64,000 bases of DNA, from NCBI RefSeq assembly GCF_000340215.1, contig NW_006921537.1, positions 957,011-1,021,010 on the forward strand, read 5' to 3'. Below, piece after piece: positions 54,210 through 64,000 of the stretch. Source of the stretch: Pseudocercospora fijiensis CIRAD86. Taxonomy: Eukaryota; Ascomycota; Dothideomycetes; Mycosphaerellales; Mycosphaerellaceae. A program made the position numbers and the translations under genes. The notes below the pieces were generated by a model, which saw only the letters and a program-made list of their open reading frames with translations, made no database searches and was not told where the DNA came from. How positions within the stretch are numbered: the first letter of the stretch is position 1; every line of letters begins with the position of its first letter.

Positions 54210-54774
54210 TCAGGATTTGGCTATGAGGAAGTTGTGTATGTATCGGTTTAGCATGGTGCTTTGGCGAAGGGGATAGTACACAATTATGGGGGTTTTGGGT
54301 TGGGGAGTTTGTGGTTTTGTATGGGGAGATTATGCTATGGGATTCTGATCATTCATTATGGAGTTGGATAAGACTATGGTGGTGTGGATTTATGGCGTGT
54401 GTCTCTACTCTTGTGGCTAGGTATACAGCAGCAAGTCCTCGAGCCTTTGTGGTTGAGTTGTCGTTCTCGTATCCGTTACACCACAGCCATTTCCCAGCAG
54501 ATCGTTCGCCTTGTCTCTGCATCATCTGCATGAAACACGCATACGCACGTACGCGCATCCGCATCCGCATCCGCATGCGCATCCACATCCGCAAGTCGAT
54601 TGGAAGCCTCATTTACATGTATTAATGAGTCACTTGCATCACTCCGCGATAAGCCGCGATAAAGGGCAGGGCGTCCCCGCGTTTTCGGCTGGGATTGCCG
54701 AAAGTATATCCAACGCGTCTCACTGTCTCAGTCGCGAGATTTCGAGGTTGGATTTGTTGACACCGACAACCAAC
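54210..54774. other. Intergenic region with a CGCATC hexamer repeat
   Basis: Between 54,554 and 54,596 CGCATCCGCATCCGCATC continues into imperfect units. Otherwise AT-rich 3' sequence of the upstream gene and the promoter of MIS14. No gene supported. Confidence 0.6.
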
Positions 54775-55619
54775 ATGGCCTACACAACGGCGACCAATAT
54801 CTTTGAATCGAATGCGCCGCAACTTGGCGAACGAGCGACAGAATCCGCACATCGAAAAATCGAATTACAATCACCCGCCGACCTCACGTATCTCATCGCC
54901 AATGTCTCCAAAGCGGCGCGCGAGAAACTCGACAAACACTTACCTCCCGATGCGACTCCTGAAGGCGAGGATGCTATGCGGAAAAGAGTAGAGCAATTAG
55001 TCGATGAAGTGCGTCGAGGGTGCCAAAATGCGCAGCATATACATCGCCAGGTACTGACTTGTATATAACACAGTACATCCACCAAACCTTCGCCGCAGCA
55101 AAAGACTCCATAACAATCAACGGCATGGACACGGCCGAACTAGAAGCCGAACTTGCCAAAGCCTCAGAAGGCGAAGGTAACATCACACCCGAAGAACAAC
55201 AACAACAACAGGACTGTCTCTTGTGGCTGACAGGTTATCTTACCCCAGAACTCGAACCCTACGATACAAAACTCGCACAAAAAATCCAAGCCCTTTCCTC
55301 GCAAATCGAGCATCAGACTCTGCAATTGGCGAATCTGAGGAGGAAGGCGCCGCAGGAGACTGCGAGGAAATTCCTGCAGGCTTTTGAGAGGCAGGGCGAG
55401 GAGAGTGAGAAGATGTTGGAGGTGGAGAGGGAGAGAAGTTTGAAGGTTGCGACGGAGACGAGCGTAGATGTTGGGGAGGTTAAGAGGGTGGAGGAGGTGC
55501 AGGCGAGTTGGGTGAGAGGGAAAGAGGAGTTGGAGGTGGTGAAGAGTGGGATTAAGGGCACGGTGCAGAAGATGGAGAAGGCGAAGAGGGCGGTTGAGGT
55601 TGTGGAGGAGCAGCAGTAG
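54775..55619 (+). CDS. MIS14: Kinetochore protein Mis14/Nsl1 (MIND complex)
   Basis: Exons 54775-55008 and 55074-55619 join in phase across a GTGCGT...TAACACAG intron of 65 nt, coding 259 residues. The start region reads ESAHRKIELQSPADLTYLIA, then NVSKAAREKLDKHLPPDA, and across the splice VEQLVDEYIHQTFAAAKDSI. Further on come EPYDTKLAQKIQALSSQIEH and QTLQLANLRRKAP, then a Glu/Lys-rich coiled coil to the end. This is the Mis14/Nsl1 family pattern. The protein is part of the four-subunit MIND complex that links centromeric chromatin to the Ndc80 complex. A run of Gln (EEQQQQQ) near residue 120 is a simple-repeat variant. The first ATG in the frame follows several stops upstream in the other frames. 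Confidence 0.87.
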
Positions 55620-55937
55620 TAAACGAAGAGGTTATGATGATACGCTGACACGCTGTACAACAGACACGACACGACGTCCTAGCACAATCTCGAAATGGAG
55701 ATGTCTTGCGGACATCTGCTTCCGTCGGCCTTTGACTTGGCAGGCATCGGCAATTGGGAACTCTTGCCTTGCACAAATGAGAAGGAACGCGTCTCGGTGA
55801 AGCAGAAAGTAATCACTGCATACTACCTCCAATCTTCCGAGACTCTCTTACTGCAAGTTGCGCTCACTTGCCAGCGACCGGACCAATGCTCAAGGCGACA
55901 AATACTAAACAACAGTCCAGAAGAACAACAACACACC

Positions 55938-56160
55938 ATGTCCCCCTCAAAACCCATCCTCCTCCACTGCGGCGACGACATCCGCTGGAACCACTCGCAG
56001 GTTTCGATTGGGCGGACACGCAAGCTTTAGCGAAAAGAGGAATCGTATATTGTAATTCTGGAGCCGCGTGTACGGAATCTGTGGCCGATACGGCGATTTG
56101 GTTGATTTTGTCTACGTTTCGGGATAGAAGTATTGCAATGCTAAAGAAGGAAAGATCCAA
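55938..56160 (+). pseudogene. D-2-hydroxyacid dehydrogenase remnant with internal deletion
   Basis: ATG 55938 starts MSPSKPILLHCGDDIRWNHS, the typical N-terminus of fungal D-isomer-specific 2-hydroxyacid dehydrogenases. Then, with a frame change at 56,000, comes AGFDWADTQALAKRGIVYCN followed by SGAACTESVADTAIWLILST, the segment before the Rossmann fold, which normally lies about 60-70 residues later. The intervening part, the GxGxxG nucleotide-binding fold and the catalytic Arg/Glu/His part are absent. The remnant ends close to the 3' end of the convergent secreted-protein gene. So an internal deletion and a 3' truncation left two fragments. Confidence 0.75.
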
Positions 56161-56222
56161 AACCATCACCATCACCATCCCACCCTCCACCTCTTTCTTC
56201 TCTCTTCCCCTCTCATCTCCTC

Positions 56223-56532
56223 TCAAACATACTGATAAGCATTCGCCACACTCAAATTCCCACTCACCAAAAGGCTCGCTCCCAGACACTCGGCCCCAAA
56301 CTCCACATACGGGACTTTCGCAAAAAGCCCCCAAGGCCCGACACTCGCATTCCCAGGAATCAAACCACAAAACATGGTCCCATTCACCCACTCCAACCTC
56401 CCAAAACTCTCGCCCATCTCCAAACTCCAACCGGAAATGTACGCGCCGTTGGGGATATACCCGTCGTTGGCGAGGGTGTAGCGGACGCGGCCGTTATAAT
56501 CGACGTAACTAAGCAGCGAGCGTCAGCGAGCT

Positions 56533-56574
<42 letters not shown>

Positions 56575-56879
56575 CGGACGTACATCTGCTGCCCCCCCTT
56601 CACCTGCACGCCCAACCCGAGAATCCCATTATTGAGAGTGAACTCGGTATAAGGGGAAGGATCGGGACAGGTTTGATTTTCCACGCCGGGGCAGTAATTC
56701 GAAGAGGGTTTCCCGATCCAGATTCCGGTTTCGTTGGCGGTTATGGAGGCGAAGTGCAGGGGGCTGGCGGAGCGGGCGGCGGTGAGGGTGAAGAAGGAGG
56801 TTGTTTGGATTGTGGGGGCGGAGAGGGTGAGGAGGGGGAGGGTGAGGGTGAGGGTGAGGAGGAGCGTTGGGAGGGGCAT
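56223..56879 (-). CDS. Secreted PhiA / IgE-binding-like cell-wall protein
   Basis: Exons 56584-56879 and 56223-56508 join in phase through a 75-nt intron (GTACGT donor, CTTAG acceptor), coding 193 residues. The N-terminus is a clear signal peptide (MPLPTLLLTLTLTLPLLTLS) with cleavage near SAP. The mature part reads PLHFASITANETGIWIGKPS, then GVQVKGGQQIYVDYNG across the splice, ANDGYIPNGAYISGW and GLFAKVPYVEFGAECLGASL. This resembles the PhiA/IgE-binding family of small secreted cell-wall proteins found in Aspergillus and Dothideomycetes. Cys residues at the N-x-C-P-G and N-Q-T-C positions may pair. A 38-bp CT/GA microsatellite lies inside the intron, 25 bp from the acceptor. Function in conidiation or host contact is known only for some relatives. 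Confidence 0.75.
56534..56571. repeat. Microsatellite (CT)19
   Basis: An uninterrupted CT run of about 38 bp on the plus strand, GA on the coding strand, inside the only intron of the PhiA-like gene. Length is probably polymorphic. Confidence 0.95.
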
Positions 56880-57596
56880 GGTTGGTTGGTTGGTTGGTTG
56901 TAGTGGGTTGAGTTGATGGGGTAGTTGATTGATTGATGAGGGAGAGAGAGAGAGGGAAGGGTTGGGGAGGGAAGTTATATTGGGATTCGTGAGCTGGTTG
57001 ATCGATCAGTACACAGAGACGAGGTCTGCCAAGTCGGTGGGCTGCGGATTGTGGCACGCGAATGTCAAATGGACGGATTTCTTTGTTCGACTCCTGCTGA
57101 GGAAGTTCAGGCACTCGTGCAGCCCGGATGGGTTCGTGGAAGTGTGCCACAACAGGACCTCTCATAGAAGGCAGTGACCAGTGATGATGTCGATGCCTAC
57201 CTCCGTGTTGGGTCTGATCTTCGATGCGGGCGGTGTTGGTGCGAAGTGGTCTGAACTGACAAAGGCAGTCATGTCGGACGCTCTTGCTTCGTCGCACCGT
57301 GCGCCGTGTGGGTCCCCGGGCTGAGGCAGGAGCCATCACCAGCTCCTTCTTGGTACGAGTGCAGTGCAGTCAAGTCAAGCATGGTGGCGCAAGCGTTGCA
57401 TGCCCATACCACAGCGCATGTGGTGTATGGGTGCCTGCAGTGGGTGGTTCCGTGCGATGTGGGGGTGACAAAAGCACTGCCTGTTCCTGACACCGTCTGC
57501 CATGGGCCTGGGAGTGTGTTCCGTCCCATCACGTCGTCCACGGCGACTGTAGCAAATGGTAGTACGTGTAGTCTAGCTCTACGCCGCTGCACTCTA
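56880..57596. other. Intergenic region; promoter of the PhiA-like gene and 3' end of UGGT
   Basis: The first 100 bp hold GGTTGGTTGGTTGGTTG and GATTGATTGATG runs and AGAGAGAGAG, probably the 5' leader of the PhiA-like gene. The rest shows no coding pattern apart from shadow frames that run in from the UGGT gene. Confidence 0.5.
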
Positions 57597-60500
57597 CTAC
57601 AGTTCGTCTCGCACATGCGCCTTCTTCTTGCGCTCCCGCTCCGCGTCTTCGCGTTGCAGCCTTTCCTGCATGCTCTCCCCTCCGTCGTCCCTGCCCTGAA
57701 CCGCGGGCACCCCACCCGCCAGCTTCTCCTTGTGCCGCGCAGCCACCGCGGCGATCTCGTTGTCATACTCCGTCCACTCTGGCACCTGTCTCCGCGCGCG
57801 ATCCAGTTTCGGCTCTTTGGTCTGGGGGTTGTTGCAGAGATCAATAGTCTTTGCATCCTTCAGACTTTCATCCGAGCACCACGTCTCGCACCACAACCAC
57901 TCCTGCGGCAGGCTGTGGATAGGCAAAAGCGCTTGCATGTGGTTTGGCAGATCCTGATCCAAGTTGCTCAGACTTCCCGGATCCGCCGAGAGCTGGTGGT
58001 AGTTTTGCCGGAGTCGATCCCCCGCAGCCATTTGTCGGAATCGTTTCAGATCCACAACGTACAGCGCGGAGATGTGATATGGAAGGCCCCCCAAGAAGTT
58101 CTTCCAGTAGCCCTGCTTCCAGAACCGGAAGCCTTCCATCTCTGTCCTGGAGTCGCACATAGGTGTGAAACCGTAAGGTGCGCCCTTCAGATCATGTGTC
58201 ACCAACTTATACATGTCCGTGCGCACAATCTGGTCGGCGTCCACAAATATGACCTTGTCAAGGTCGAGTGGGAACAGCACGTCCAGGAACAAGATCTTGT
58301 ATCCCCAGATTTCGCGCTGTTTTTCCTTTTGTCCACGCAGCCAATGCGGCCATTTGTAAGTCACCATTTCGTATTGGAATCCATACTCCTCAGCCATGAC
58401 CGGGAGGAAGTCCTTGAAGGAGGGGGACAGGAACTGTTCGATGAACCAGAACTTGACGCTGTGTTTGGTGTGTTTCATCACCGAAAGCATCATGATGTTG
58501 AGCATCCGCTCGTACAAGTGACCAGACGCGACAGAGAAAATGTTGATGTCAGCATGCTTGCGCTCTGCGATACTGTCAGTGTTTGAGCCTCCCGAGACGA
58601 GAAGCTTGGTGGCCTTGGAGAGGTACTTGCTGGCTTGATTTCCGAGGCCAATCTGTGAGAGCAGACTCTCTGCGCCCTCTGCAACAAAGCCGAGCGCAGT
58701 CTTTGCTGGCTCGAGGGGATCCTCATCCTCCATACCAGGCCGCCGAGATATGCGCGGGGATAGAGTGGTGCCTTTGAAGCTCATCAAGCCGATTTCAGTT
58801 GTGTTGTCGCCAGCCTGTTCATTGTACCCTGCAGCACCAGCGCTGTCGATGTGGAAAATTTCTTCGCTGCGTCCTCTTTGGAGCGCCAAATTATACACAC
58901 CCGGATTGGCCTTGAACTGGAAATAACCCAGGTTGGCCATGATGATCGTGTCCGCGAAGTGAGGCTCAGCGTCAGTGCCCAGTACCAGCTGTGCTCCACG
59001 AGGTGGCGGTCCTACGGTGACATCGCGCGTGTGGCCTTCGATCAGAATGTGCTCAAGTTCGTAGATCGCCTCGATATCGCTCTTGACGGCGCTCAGCTTG
59101 ATGTTGTCCAAGTCATGCACAGTGATCTTGGGGGCGACCAACCACGCTGGCGGCATGTCCATGCCCATGTTGAACAGAGCATCCGCAGGCAGACCGCGAA
59201 ATTGAGCGCCATTGACTTGCAGCGAGCCATCAGGTTCGAACGACGGCTTGGACTTAAGCACATGTCTGTAGAAACGTTTCACAGGAATCTCTTCCAGGCG
59301 CTCCTTCGGGTTCAAGAACAATCTTACGTAGACGCCTTCCATCTCAGAGACGGTTTTCATGATCGGGATCCATTTCTGCGCCACCTCTGATGCTGGATCG
59401 ATAGAGGCATAAATCTGAACGGTTGCTGTCTTTTCGTCGCCCAGATGGATTGCCGTATGGCTGGAATTCCATGTCTTGAAGATGCCGGTGCGCACAGTTG
59501 GTGCTGCCTCGAAGATGCCTTCGGGAATGTCAGACACCATAGACACCGCGATCAGATTCGAGACCCGGGCGAAAGACAATGGTGTAGAAGCTTTCTCCTG
59601 AAGGCCGAGCCCTTCAATTGCAAGTGCTGCAGGCAGCAGGCGCTTCATCCGTTCGTAGGACAGCAGTACCTCGATATCAGAGACCTGAAGGCCGATGCTG
59701 TCTGGAATCGGACCTACAATCCTGCCGTTCACTAGTAAAGCCTTCTTTCCAGGTGTGATTCCGGCTGCTGAAACGATACTTCGGAAAGGTGTCCAGATGC
59801 TGCGCACCCTTTCATCAAGCTCAGGGCTGTTAGTGCGAGCAGCCTTCTTGTAGAGCTCGGAGTATATTCTCTTCCTCGCCGCAAAGTCAATCAGTGTGTC
59901 ACTTTCTCTGTTCGAAGCTGGATCCTCGGCCACCAGAGTGTCATATTGCCAGAGTAGATTCTCGAAAAGTGGCTCGAGCGCGGTGTCTTTGTAGAAGACA
60001 GAACCCAGCCTGGTGTCCGTGGTACCATCGCGCGGAATGTGCAACCAAGCGAGCTCAACATTGTCATGCTCTCTTCTATACATGAGCGCTTCCATCAATT
60101 GCTCAAATCCTTCCGTGCTGTCAAGGTCTGCTACAACAGTGAGATGCACCAGCTCTCGCTCGATGGTATCTTCGCTTGCACCAAGACTTGGCAAGTCTCC
60201 GAAACTTGGTAACTCTCCAAGCTTGACATGACGGATGTCCTGGTCGTCCTCCGGTATGAGCAGAGGGTTCCGTCTCAAGCTTGCCTTTTCCAAGAACAGA
60301 TCAGGAAGGTAGTCCTCATCAGTCACTTCTCCAAGGTAAACAGCTTGCTGTATCACCCGCACATCCTGGCTCACTCGAGCACTCATACTCTGCAACCAAT
60401 CGTCGCTTCTTTGAATTGCCGCGCCATTGATAAGTACTGGAGGTGTGACATCTGTGCTTCCGAGCCTGGAAATCCATTCTTTGGCTCCCTTGATACGGCT

Positions 60501-62271
60501 CTGGAGGTAGGCATCGCTGTTGACACTTTCGAGTGTCAATTCTTCCTTGTCGGGACGAAGCTTACCAGTCTCTACAGCTGTGCTGAACAGCTTCTCAATG
60601 ACTGGCCCATACTTACGACCAGCAGTCTCAAGAGATGTCTCAAGGTAATTAAGGGCAGTCGCTAGCCCGTATCGATCAATCAAGTAATGAATAATTTTGG
60701 CTTGAGCTTCACTGTCAGGACTTTTGATGATAGGGACCACACCAACCCGAATCGGGACCCTGCGCTTGACAAAACCTTTCAAGCTCTCGACAACTAGCAG
60801 AGCGTCGTTGAAGTCTGCAAAGTCGATGGGAATGACGAGGTTGTGGCAATCCTTTCTGACAGTCGGGAGCTGACCTGGGTATGTGCGTTGGAGAAACCTG
60901 GTGACAGTCTCTGGCCACTCAGCATAGCGCTTGTCTTTCTCGATATCGTTCATCCAGATGATGACATCGCCACCTTCAGCGTTGTCGCGCCAGTCATAGC
61001 GCTGGACTTCCTGCCCAACCTGCGATGCAGTGATGGCTTCGTGTGAGAGCAGTTCAACGGCCTCAGTCCCGCTCAAGCCGATCTCCTGAACACTTTTGAT
61101 CATCTTACGCTCTCGTCGCAGATGCTCGAGAAGAGCATACGCTTCGACATCCCTTGGCATAATTTGCACACCATTGATCCACATCACGTTGAAGCCAGCT
61201 GGAACCAGTACTTCTCTGTTCGTACTATGCTCGGCCATGAATTCCTCTGAAATCTCGGTTGCTGCAATAGAGCTCGAATGCTTTGGGAAATCCTGAGAAA
61301 GTCTCAGGAGCGTGTCGAACGGCTGCTCGCTACCCATGACAAAGCTTGCAGCTCTCAGTCCAAGTCGCCTGAGTTCTGACTGGGAAAGTGGTCTCAAGTC
61401 CGATACCTCTTCCTCGCTCAGCGTGCCATCGTTTGCACTGACAGTCTCTTCTTTCTTCTCCTCTTCTGCATTTCGATCGTCGATGACGATGTAGTCTGTC
61501 CGCTTCAATGCCAGCTCAATGCCATACCCGCTCACGGTCAATGGCTTTCGCTCATGACCAACAGAAGCCTTGTATCGCACTCGATATGAGGTACTGCCAT
61601 CTCTTGCGGTCTTGCTCAAAGTCTTATGGAACTTGCGGAACGATTCGGAAAATATATCCGCGTAGAGGACGGAAGGCTTGTCGCTGTTCAAGTCTCCTAA
61701 GACGCGATCGAAGGGCAGCTGATGTACTGAAGCTTCTGGTTTGCCAAAAGACTGGGCTGTCGTCTCGTCCAACTCTGCCGAGCAATATCGCTGTCCACTG
61801 AACGGTACATAGACCCAGCTCTGGCATCCATCTTGCGCATCGCTCGATAATGAAGGAACGATAGATGTGTTGTAGTACTGGTAGTGTGCCTCTATCCTTG
61901 GTGCCGCCGAGTGAATCGAAAGGGCGTAGTCAAATGAGGATAGATCCTCCTTCCCAAGATGCCCATCTTTTTCTAACAGTGTTCTGAAGCTCTTGTATAG
62001 CTCTTCGTCTGTTTTCGAAGAATCGAAATAGCCGTCTGCGATTCGATCGAGGAGCGGGAAATAGGAAGTCGCGTTTTCTTCTGCTGCTGTTTCTCTGGAC
62101 CTTGATCAGTTCTGGCCTGAAAGCTTGGAAGGACACGTCTTACAGCAGTTCTACAAGATATGGAGGCGCATCAAAAGCCGTCCGTAAAGCAACATTGACG
62201 GATGGTGCTGCTTTGGCAGAAGCGAGCAAGCCAAATAGGGCAGCTGCTTGGTATATTGTGTTTCTGGCCAT
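57597..62271 (-). CDS. UDP-glucose:glycoprotein glucosyltransferase (ER folding sensor)
   Basis: Exons 62144-62271 and 57597-62094 (49-nt intron, GTAAGA...GGTCCAG) code 1,541 residues, the usual size for the family. The start is a signal peptide (MARNTIYQAAALFGLLASAK). The large N-terminal part contains thioredoxin-like folds (LLETAAEENATSYFPLLDRI; GYGIELALKRTDYIVID). The C-terminal glucosyltransferase family 24 domain (from about residue 1,220: HLYERMLNIMMLSVMKHT) carries the catalytic D-x-D in VDADQ at 1,327-1,331 and GFTPMCDSRTEMEGFRFWKQ. The protein ends RDEL, an HDEL/KDEL-type ER retrieval signal. It adds glucose to N-glycans of misfolded proteins so that calnexin rebinds them. Exon 1 was found from GTAAGA plus phase and because it supplies the missing signal peptide. 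Confidence 0.95.
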
Positions 62272-62713
62272 ATTGGCCTTATGGAAAGCTGGCAATCCAA
62301 GCAGAAATGTTTAGCAAGACATCGCAAGAAGCCAGGTGTTGTTCAGATCGGAATCCTCATGAAACCGAGCTTTGCTCTGAGCAATTAATTCTTTGCACGA
62401 AAGATGTCTCGTCTGTTGCGCAATCACAAGCCAATCAGTAAATGTCCAAAACAATGGAGGATGGCACGTTCTTGTGCATTAACAGGTAGGGAGACAGGAA
62501 GAGCCTCGGCGTCATCTCCATGAAGCAAGTGCGGCGCGAGTGAGGTACATGTAAGATACATTGCACAGGGTCATTTCATTAAAGCACAATCAATGTCTAT
62601 TTCGTCGTTCGCGTGAGCGTCTACTAGGTAGGTAGTATAAATTCCTTCAACGAACCCTTATACAAGACTCGGGAAGTATCGCATCGCATCTGGCAGAATC
62701 ACCAATGTCTCCC
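62272..62713. other. Intergenic region between arginase 3' end and UGGT 5' end
   Basis: 442 bp between two minus-strand genes, holding the UGGT promoter and the arginase 3' end. CTAGGTAGGTAGTATAA lies near 62,624. No gene supported. Confidence 0.5.
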
Positions 62714-63743
62714 TCAGAGAAGTGTGTCACCCAGCGCACACCTCACAATGCTGACTCCCGCCCTCACAGTCTGCTCTGCTCCATCCTCCTCGAGGCTTGG
62801 GTTGACCTCCACCAGATCCAGCGCGATCAAGTTGCCCGTCTCATGCACAGACTCTGCAATGAAGTCGCCTTCTCGCAGCGTCAAGCCACCACGAACGGCA
62901 GTGCCGGTTGAAGGAGCCCACATTGGATCAAGTGCGTCAATGTCGAACGAGAGATGGATAGGTGTGTCTCGTCCAATCCAACCGAGAGCCATGTCCATAA
63001 CTTTGCCGATGCCATAGCGGTCGATGTCGTGCATGGAGAAAGCCTTGATGTTGTTGTCGCGCAGGATCTTCTTCTCAGGTCGGTCCACATCTCTTAGACC
63101 GATGTAGACGAGCTTGGAGCAGGAAATGAGCTGGTCTTCCTTGAGCCAGCCGAATGGCTGATCCGGCTTTTCTGATGCGAGGCCTGTGAGGAAGGCGACG
63201 GGCATGCCATGAATGTTTCCTGAATCGCTTGTCTCTGGAGTATTGATATCCGCATGCGCATCCACCCAGATCACAGCGATGTCGCGTCCTAGTCGCTCTC
63301 GCATGGCTCTGGCAGTGCCTGAGATGGTGCCAATAGCGATGCTGTGGTCTCCGCCCAAGGTGAGGACGAAGCGACCGTCTCGTGCGTGGTCGTAGACTTG
63401 TGTGCTCAACTTCTTCGTGACTGCGCTAACCGCTCTTGGCTTCTTCATATTGCGGTAATCTGGGTCGTCGTCTGGCATGAGCTCGCCATATGCATGCACC
63501 TTGCCATCGTACTTGATATCGTATTCGAGTTCATCGGAGAGTTGGTCGACCAGGCCTGATTCTATCAGGGCCATGGGCGCCGCGTCGGTTCCTGGTTTGC
63601 ACTACATTCCCAGCTCCTCAGCCTTCAATTGCAGCCACTCGAGGCGTTCGATGACTTACTTGTCCGCCGCTGAAGCCTACCGCAACGAGGCCCAGCTCGT
63701 TCGGCTTCGAGAGAAATTTAGGTTGAATAGTCGGTGCGTCCAT
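62714..63743 (-). CDS. CAR1: Arginase
   Basis: Exons 63660-63743 and 62714-63601 join in phase across a 58-nt intron (GTAAGT...GGAATGTAG), coding 323 residues. The protein splits arginine to ornithine and urea in the cytosol. Manganese ligands are all visible: GGDHS at residues 111-115, DAHAD at 142-146 and DIDALDP at 248-254. GNIHGMPVAFL and GLRDVDRPEKKIL are family signatures. The splice rebuilds the conserved VAVGFSGGQCKPGTD. The C-terminus (LDLVEVNPSLEEDGAEQTVR) is standard. Expression is usually induced by arginine and nitrogen-controlled, but no operator is called here. The first ATG (MDAPTIQPKFLSK) is 28 codons before the intron; the frame is open further up without another well-placed ATG. 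Confidence 0.95.
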
Positions 63744-64000
63744 TTTACGATCTCGAAGGATAGGGCGTTTGATGATGTATCTTAGGTGTACTGATACCGA
63801 ATAGTCGAATCCTTTTGTCTGTGAGCTTGTTACCGAATGCGTGGCCGAACTGTTCTTCAATGAAACGTGAAGCTGGAATGAGGAGAACAAGGAAACATTG
63901 GGAATTTGACTTCCTTATGAACAGGGCGGCAGACTTCCCGTGTCAGCTCTGACCGCTGCACAGAGACTTACGTATCGAGTTTTGGTTGAGCGTTGATACT
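63744..64000. promoter_or_regulatory. Arginase upstream region
   Basis: The last 257 bp of the window. It must hold the arginase promoter. No coding pattern or specific site is recognised. Confidence 0.4.

Noticed and set aside
55868..56512. 214-codon plus-strand frame
   Set aside because: Its middle part is the dehydrogenase relict, but the rest is antisense to the spliced PhiA-like gene; it is not one protein.
57306..58586. 426-codon plus-strand frame
   Set aside because: It lies antisense to the UGGT catalytic domain and its composition (many Val/Leu/Arg/His) mirrors the sense codons; no start context or domain.
1..64000. tRNA, rRNA, CRISPR arrays
   Set aside because: I looked for A/B-box-like pairs, rRNA words and regularly spaced short repeats and found none I could support by eye.

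Overview
The window is nuclear DNA of a filamentous ascomycete (Pezizomycotina; Dothideomycetes is my best guess, by inference). The evidence is short GT-AG introns of about 49-130 nt, fungal-specific gene families (HAM1-like, PhiA/IgE-binding-like secreted protein, Avo2, Mis14, Chl1), and repeat-induced point mutation (RIP) confined to transposons. Gene models were spliced by hand from reading frames and splice motifs; no homology search was possible, so family names rest on motif recognition.

Layout. (1) 1-7.5 kb: ordinary gene-dense DNA: 3' end of a HAM1-like gene, an NYN-domain protein, a mitochondrial carrier and a Gbp2/Hrb1-like three-RRM protein. (2) 7.5-18.2 kb: gene-poor but not AT-rich. 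It holds a degenerate tandem repeat, a reading frame broken by two TGA codons, several unrecognised multi-exon loci (best: 14,603-15,677), microsatellites, a Copia scrap and a frameshifted coiled-coil gene. (3) 18.5-27.3 kb: housekeeping genes RPN12, AVO2-like, COQ1, VMA12 and CHL1, plus one hypothetical. (4) 27,280-38,555: a RIP-mutated PIF/Harbinger-type DNA transposon (transposase plus a Myb/SANT-like gene on the other strand), split by a complete chromodomain Gypsy retrotransposon (197-bp LTRs, 5-bp target duplication ACTAT) and by a 393-bp hAT-type MITE (8-bp duplication ATTATAAT) that shows little RIP. (5) 38.6-40.9 kb: an island of unique sequence carrying a broken alternative NADH dehydrogenase gene. 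(6) 40,927-49,292: a second RIP-mutated DNA transposon with about 50-bp inverted ends and TA target duplication, split by a minus-strand LINE (11-bp duplication CCTATATATAG). (7) 50.1-64 kb: gene-dense again: RasGAP, a small conserved protein, kinetochore MIS14, a 2-hydroxyacid dehydrogenase remnant, a PhiA-like secreted protein, UDP-glucose:glycoprotein glucosyltransferase and arginase.

The core genes form no single pathway. They cover proteasome, TORC2, ubiquinone synthesis, V-ATPase assembly, cohesion helicase, Ras signalling, kinetochore, ER quality control and arginine catabolism. The window is best read as two conserved euchromatic blocks separated by a roughly 22-kb RIP-mutated transposon cluster that begins 8 bp after the CHL1 stop codon. 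I found no evidence for a new defence or metabolic system. The strongest unusual signals are the datable transposon nests, the strand-asymmetric mutation of the LINE, the fossil genes at the transposon borders and the undescribed multi-exon loci.
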